The notes below the pieces were generated by a model. It was not told the origin of the DNA. It was given only the letters and a program-made list of their open reading frames with translations, and made no database searches. From CAZMVY01 sp964617875 (GTDB taxonomy: Bacteria > Planctomycetota > Phycisphaerae > UBA1845 > PWPN01), in NCBI GenBank assembly GCA_964617875.1, contig CAZUAI010000043.1, forward strand, positions 1 to 46,969: DNA of 46,969 nt. The letters run 5' to 3'. Made by a program: the position numbers and the translations under genes. Numbering within the stretch: the first letter of the stretch is position 1; every line of letters starts with the position of its first letter. Positions 43,149 through 46,969 of this stretch are shown piece after piece.

Positions 43149-44861
43149 TCATCCGCCGTATCCGTTGGTTCCGTTCTCCGGGGCGTCCTGGGTGACACGC
43201 CACACCTCTTCGAGCGTCGTGACGCCCGCGAGAACTTTCTGGTAGCCGTCCCGCCTCATGCTGACGAAGCCGTGATTCGCCGCCCGGCGGATCTGGCTGC
43301 TCGACGGCCGGTCCATGATCAGTTCGCGCAGGCTGTCGTTCAGGCGAATCGCCTCGAACACCCCGACGCGGCCGTGATACCCCGTGTGACGGCACTCCTG
43401 GCAGCCGCGGCCCCGGCACAGCTTCGTGTCGCGGAAGGAGTCGGCGTCGTTTCCGAGCTGGTCGAGCGTGTGCGGGCCGGGCTGATACGTCTCGATGCAG
43501 CGGTCGCAGATCACCCGGACGAGCCGCTGGGCGATCACCGCCTCCACGGTCGTCGCCAGCAGGAACGGCTCGATGCCCATATCGAGCAGTCGCGTCACCG
43601 CGCCCGCCGCGTCGTTCGTGTGCAGCGAAGAGAGCACCAGGTGGCCGGTCAGCGCGCTGCGGATCGCGATGTCCGCCGTCTCGCCGTCGCGGATCTCGCC
43701 CACCATCACAATGTCCGGGTCCTGCCGCAGGATCGACCGCAGGCCGTTCGCAAACGTCAGGCCGCGCTTCGTGTTCACCTGGATCTGGTTGATCCCCTCA
43801 AGGTGGAACTCGACCGGATCCTCGATCGTGATGATCTTCTTCGCCGGCGTGTAGATGTGGTTCAGCGCGGCGTAGAGCGTGGTGGTCTTGCCGCTGCCGG
43901 TCGGCCCCGTGACGAGCACGATGCCGTGCGGCTTGCGGATCGTGGCCTCGAAGGCCGACATCAGGTCGGGGCGCATGCCCAGGTCGCTCAGCCGCCGCAG
44001 CGTCGCCGTGCGGTCGAGAATACGCATGACCACGCTCTCGCCGAACATCGTGGGTACCGTCGAGACGCGGATGTCCACGCTCGCGTTCGGTGCGTTGAAC
44101 TTGATGTGGCCGTCCTGCGGGAGGAAGCGTTCCGCGATGTTGAGCTGGGCCATGATCTTGACACGGCTGACGATGGCGGCCTGCAGGTGCTTGGGCGGGG
44201 GGGCCATCTCGTGAAGCACGCCGTCGATGCGGTACTTCACCTTGAGCTGGTGCTCGAACGGCTCGATGTGGATGTCGCTCGCCCGGTCCTGGATGGCTTC
44301 GAGGATGATCAGGTTCACGAGGTTGATGAGCGAGGGTTCGCGCGCCAGCTCGTGGAGGTGGCCGACCGAGTCCTCGCCCTCGGCCGTCGCGGCGGCGGCG
44401 GGTTCGGTCGCCAGCGAATCGGCCATGCGGGCGGCCGACGTGCCGTAGTGGCGGCGGATCGCCTCGGCCAGTTCGCTGGGGCGGGCATAGGAAGGCTCGA
44501 TCTCGACGCCGCAGACGGCACTGAGGTCCTCGAGGGCCCGCGGGTCAAACGGATCGGCCATGGCGACTTCGATCCGGCCACCGCGCACGGCCAGCGGCAG
44601 GGCCTGGTATCGCTGGGCGAGGTCGGCCGGAAGACGGCGGAGGGCTTCCTCGGGGATCTCGCGGTCGGCGAGCTGCACACGGGCGATGCCGCACTGCACC
44701 GCCAGGGCGTGGGTGAGGTCTTCTTCGTGGATCAGGCCAAGACGACAGAGGTATTCGCCGAAGCGGGTGCCGTTGCCGTTCTGCCCACGGATCGCCTGCT
44801 CCAGACGGTCCGACGTCAGGTACCCCAACTCGATGAGGATATCGCCAATCCGGCTGCCCAT
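43149..44861 (-). CDS. gspE: Type II secretion ATPase GspE
   Basis: 570 residues from ATG 44861. The N-terminal MshEN/GspE_N domain (RIGDILIELGYLTSDRLEQA) links it to GspL. Walker A is GPTGSGKTTT (319-328), the Asp box IIIEDP-like element is ITIEDPVEFHLEGINQIQVN, Walker B is DPDIVMVGEIRDGETADIAI and the His box is GHLVLSSLHTNDAAGA. A zinc site of four cysteines follows (CDRC ... CRGRGCQEC). The enzyme drives pseudopilus assembly in the cytoplasm. It is the first gene of the operon. No convincing promoter is visible in the 300 bp upstream. Confidence 0.97.
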   Translation of the reverse strand: MGSRIGDILIELGYLTSDRLEQAIRGQNGNGTRFGEYLCRLGLIHEEDLTHALAVQCGIARVQLADREIPEEALRRLPADLAQRYQALPLAVRGGRIEVAMADPFDPRALEDLSAVCGVEIEPSYARPSELAEAIRRHYGTSAARMADSLATEPAAAATAEGEDSVGHLHELAREPSLINLVNLIILEAIQDRASDIHIEPFEHQLKVKYRIDGVLHEMAPPPKHLQAAIVSRVKIMAQLNIAERFLPQDGHIKFNAPNASVDIRVSTVPTMFGESVVMRILDRTATLRRLSDLGMRPDLMSAFEATIRKPHGIVLVTGPTGSGKTTTLYAALNHIYTPAKKIITIEDPVEFHLEGINQIQVNTKRGLTFANGLRSILRQDPDIVMVGEIRDGETADIAIRSALTGHLVLSSLHTNDAAGAVTRLLDMGIEPFLLATTVEAVIAQRLVRVICDRCIETYQPGPHTLDQLGNDADSFRDTKLCRGRGCQECRHTGYHGRVGVFEAIRLNDSLRELIMDRPSSSQIRRAANHGFVSMRRDGYQKVLAGVTTLEEVWRVTQDAPENGTNGYGG

Positions 44862-45166
44862 CGCACACTCACCCTTGCGGTCGTTGTCCGGTCCGCCGGC
44901 ATAAAGCGTGGGCGGAACGTCCCCACGGCTGCGCCCTGGCGACTTACTAGACGCGCAAACGTCGCGAAAGTTGCTGGGCGCGAGGGCAAAAACCGGAAGA
45001 ATCTGCCGGCGTCGTCCTGACCGCGCTCGGCACGCCGCGTCCTTACGCTTATACGCCGGCGGATCTCGGCTTGGTGCAGGCGTGGCCGGGAGTCCCACGC
45101 ACTGTGGTATTGCGTTGGGGGGCGGGAATATTCGTCGGCCGACGGTCGTCGCGAGCGGCCCTTACC
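44862..45166. other. Gap upstream of the secretion operon
   Basis: 305 bp with no credible gene. The operon promoter is expected here, but I find only isolated -10-like hexamers (for example TATAAG on the minus strand near 45050) without a -35 partner. The palindrome cluster begins at 45167. Confidence 0.4.
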
Positions 45167-45221
45167 CGTCATCCCCGCGCGGGAATCCAGACCCTCCGTC
45201 ATTCCGCGACGACAGGAATCA
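45167..45221. repeat. REP-like palindromes A and B (downstream of the GIY-YIG gene)
   Basis: Copy A (45167-45190) reads CGTCATCCCCGCGCGGGAAT then CCAG. Copy B (45195-45221) is degenerate: CGTCATTCCGCG then GACAGGAATCA, and it overlaps the stop codon of the GIY-YIG gene. Both belong to the widespread family CGTCATTCCCGCGnnCGCGGGAATCCAG. Confidence 0.75.
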
Positions 45222-45506
45222 CACAATGTCATCGTACAAATCCCGCCACGTCGGGTTGCTCTTTTCGATCCGCTCCAGCTTCCACCGACGATTCCACTTC
45301 TTCAGCTGCTTCTCCCGTGTGATCGCGGCGGCCATCGTTCCGTGCAACTCGTAGTAGACCAGCCGATGCACGCCGTACTGGCTGGTGAAACCCTCGCAGG
45401 CGTCGTTCTTGTGCTCCCAGACCCGTCGTGGCAAGTCACTTGTGACGCCGACGTACAGCGTGCCGTTGCGTCGGCTGGCCAGGATGTAGACGGCCGGCTG
45501 CTTCAT
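45219..45506 (-). CDS. Standalone GIY-YIG nuclease-fold protein
   Basis: 95 residues from ATG 45506, GAGG 6-7 nt upstream. The frame continues upstream to 45566, but that part is read through palindrome C. Motifs: VYILASRRNGTLYVGVTSDL (the GIY and YIG elements as VYI and YVG), RRVWEHKN with the catalytic Arg, and YGVHRLVYYE with the metal-binding Glu. The C-terminus REKQLKKWNRRWKLERIEKS is typical of the small UPF0213/YhbQ-like group, whose role is poorly known. Nuclease activity is possible. The gene sits within a cluster of REP-like palindromes, with opposite orientations on its two sides. Confidence 0.87.
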   Translation of the reverse strand: MKQPAVYILASRRNGTLYVGVTSDLPRRVWEHKNDACEGFTSQYGVHRLVYYELHGTMAAAITREKQLKKWNRRWKLERIEKSNPTWRDLYDDIV

Positions 45507-45525
45507 CGTTCGCCTCGTATGTGCC

Positions 45526-45553
45526 CCTGGATTCCCGCGTGCGCGGGAATGAC
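45526..45553. repeat. REP-like palindrome C (upstream of the GIY-YIG gene, inverted)
   Basis: CTGGATTCCCGCGTGCGCGG then GAATGACA; the core ATTCCCGCG-TG-CGCGGGAAT is a perfect 9-bp stem. It is the reverse complement of the orientation of the other copies, so the nuclease gene lies between inverted repeats. Confidence 0.85.
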
Positions 45554-45576
45554 AAACAATGCACACGCCGCCCGCC

Positions 45577-45595
45577 CGTCATCCCCGCCCGGGCA
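45577..45595. repeat. REP-like palindrome D (degenerate)
   Basis: CGTCATCCCCGCCCGGGCA keeps the family start CGTCAT and a shortened stem CCCCG-CC-CGGG, but lacks the GGAATCCAG end. Confidence 0.5.
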
Positions 45596-45623
45596 CGACG
45601 GACAAAGCACGCGCAACCCCCTC

Positions 45624-45651
45624 CGTCATTCCCGCGAACGCGGGAATCCAG
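45624..45651. repeat. REP-like palindrome E
   Basis: CGTCATTCCCGCGAACGCGG then GAATCCAG: full family copy, ATTCCCGCG/CGCGGGAAT stem with loop AA. Confidence 0.88.
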
Positions 45652-45718
45652 GAATCGCTCGAAGGCAACAACACCTGCTTCCCCTCGCGGCCCCGGCGAC
45701 CCGAACGGAACGCAACAC

Positions 45719-45746
45719 CGTCATTCCCGCGTACGCGGGAATCCAG
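45719..45746. repeat. REP-like palindrome F, with degenerate copy G following
   Basis: CGTCATTCCCGCGTACGCGG then GAATCCAG: full copy whose core is a perfect palindrome. A degenerate copy G at about 45753-45782 (CATTCCCCGCGTCCGCGCGGAT) follows it. Confidence 0.85.
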
Positions 45747-45812
45747 TCTTCCGCGTCATCATTCCCCGCGTCCGCGCGGATCGCCCCGTCTCTTCTCCCC
45801 GCGGCACTCATC

Positions 45813-46708
45813 CTACCCCGCGCACCCCGGCGGCCGGTTCGGCCCGTTGAAACAGGCCTGGAACACCGAGAAATCGCTCATGTCCACGTCGCCGTCCCGA
45901 TCCAAATCGCCCGCGAAGCCGACGACCGTGTAGCACGATGCCTCGCTCGCCGTGTTCGCGATGCCGCCCGAATCGTGGGCGACGCCCGCGGCCACCTCGA
46001 TGCAGACTGTGCCCGCGCCGACCAAGCCCGTCACGTCCACCGTATAGGTCGTCCCGCTGCCGCTGAAGTTGGTCAACGCCGTCCCGCTGATGGTCCCGCC
46101 CAGCGTGATGTCGCCGACGTCGAAATCGGCCACGGGCCGGTCGAAGTCGATCCGGTATCCGACGCTTGCCGCACCCGTCGGGTCCGACGACGTCTTCGTG
46201 ATCACGCAGTTTAACGGCGCCGGCGTGTCCACGCGAAGAAACAGACTGTGCCGATCGCCGTCGCGCCCGTCGGACCCGAGACCGGCACGGGTGTCGTGCT
46301 ATTCGTCGTCGTCCCGTCGCCCAACTGGCCGGACCCGTTGTCTGCCCACGCCCAGACCGTGCCATCGGTCTTCAAGGCGAGACTGTGATATTCGCCTGCG
46401 GCCAGCATCCTCGCATCGGCCATCAGGGAAGGCTTGGGCGACCATGTGTCCTCACCGATTCCAAGCTGACCGCGGCCGTTGTCTCCTGCCGCGAATACGC
46501 CGTCAGAGCCGACCGGAGCGTAACCACTCGGCCCTGAACCCGTTGCGCCATTCTCCTGTAACGCCGGGGCCGCCAAAGCCGGATTGACGCTGCCGACCGT
46601 CGAATAGCCCGTCTGGCCGCTGACGGCGGATTGCCGTCCCGCGATCAGGCCGATCAACAGGACTGTGGCCGCCGTCGAGTTGCCCGAACGTGTGATTCGC
46701 CGTTGCAT
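45813..46708 (-). pseudogene. Frameshifted secreted RCC1-repeat / dockerin-type protein
   Basis: Frame 1 starts at ATG 46708 (GAGGAGGA 8 nt upstream). It has a signal peptide (AATVLLIGLIAGRQSAVSG) and RCC1-type repeat text (GVFAAGDNGRGQLGIG, AAGEYHSLALKTDGTVWAW, NGSGQLGDGTTTNSTTPVPV), then runs to a stop at 46211. Frame 2 resumes the RCC1 pattern just before that point (DGDRHSLFLRVDTPAP), continues through an Ig-like/SdrD-like domain (VGYRIDFDRPVADFDVGDIT) and ends at 45813 with a dockerin-like segment (GDLDRDGDVDMSDFSVFQAC) and CFNGPNRPPGC. A small deletion near 46240-46250 explains the break. The gene is probably inactive, unless the shift is an assembly error in a repeated gene. Confidence 0.75.
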
Positions 46709-46853
46709 GGACACGTCCTCCTCAGCGTATGCCGGTCGAGCCTTTTCGCGCAACCATTGAACAAGAGAGGTCTTTTTGTTCCGCTTCGTGTTTCCCGCCT
46801 GCTGTCGCATAAGCACGGAAACCGTTCAGACCCCATCGCTCCGAGACGCCGGT

Positions 46854-46883
46854 AGCATAACAGCCCTGCCTGGAGGAATGCAA
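46854..46883 (-). promoter_or_regulatory. Candidate promoter of the RCC1/dockerin gene
   Basis: Minus strand TTGCAT (46883-46878), 18-nt spacer, TATGCT (46859-46854), with TG one base before the -10 (extended -10). Predicted start near 46847, leader about 140 nt. The last 86 bases of the window beyond it hold nothing I recognise. Confidence 0.35.
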
Positions 46884-46969
46884 GCGGAATTTCGGCGGAT
46901 CGCTGAGATTTCTAGAGACTGTAGCATCATTACAGAGTATTCCTGATGGTGTTGGGCCCGAATGGCCGA

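Noticed and set aside
42801..45020. A 739-codon plus-strand frame opposite gspE
   Set aside because: Antisense to a highly conserved ATPase gene and without motifs of its own.
45160..45790. The palindrome cluster as a CRISPR array
   Set aside because: Spacing between copies is irregular, orientation is mixed, the repeats are self-complementary throughout and no cas genes are present.

Overview
The window is a high-GC bacterial chromosome segment, most likely from the Planctomycetota (a Phycisphaerae-like lineage). This is an inference. It rests on a C-terminal dockerin-like segment ending in CFNGPNRPP, pseudopilins that begin AFTLIELLVV, a DUF4159 protein, a neutral-ceramidase-family protein, and large secreted glycoside hydrolases beside an OPA-type transporter. 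I see no phage, insertion sequence, rRNA operon or CRISPR array.

Layout. 1-5237: end of a tyrosine phosphatase, a Tat-exported FAD oxidoreductase, a tRNA-Gln(CTG) with its own promoter, a secreted alpha/beta hydrolase, a two-domain protein (degenerate P-loop plus deoxyribosyltransferase-like) and deoC. 5301-7882: a DUF4159 protein and a large membrane protein with overlapping ends. 8119-12900: histone-deacetylase-like enzyme, SDR, small membrane zinc-ribbon protein, hexapeptide acyltransferase and ceramidase-like protein. 12894-15622: zinc-ribbon protein, hslV, PilZ protein, coiled-coil membrane protein. 15944-20134: aceE-aceF (pyruvate dehydrogenase E1 and E2). 20197-30241: a carbohydrate region on the minus strand with GH84-like glycosidase, pseudopilin-like protein, OPA/MFS transporter, XPB-like helicase and GH78 alpha-L-rhamnosidase. 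30525-44861: a compact minus-strand type II secretion operon in the order E-F-G-H-I-J-K-L-M-C-D, followed without a gap by two lipoprotein genes. 45167-45782: a cluster of REP-like palindromes around a standalone GIY-YIG nuclease gene. 45813-46708: a frameshifted RCC1/dockerin-type secreted protein.

How the parts fit: the carbohydrate block pairs secreted hydrolases with a phosphorylated-sugar-type transporter, and the secretion operon could export such enzymes. The two lipoproteins after gspD are candidate lineage-specific accessories of the secretion machine. The secretin appears to carry about six N1-like repeats instead of the usual three.

The least expected structure is at the DNA level. 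A 50-nt hairpin-forming element occurs three times, always inside an open reading frame: twice in tandem 108-bp units in the membrane-protein gene and once in the leader region of gspJ. A second, unrelated palindrome family surrounds the GIY-YIG gene. Both look like mobile palindromic repeats, and the first seems to add peptide to proteins without breaking the frame.
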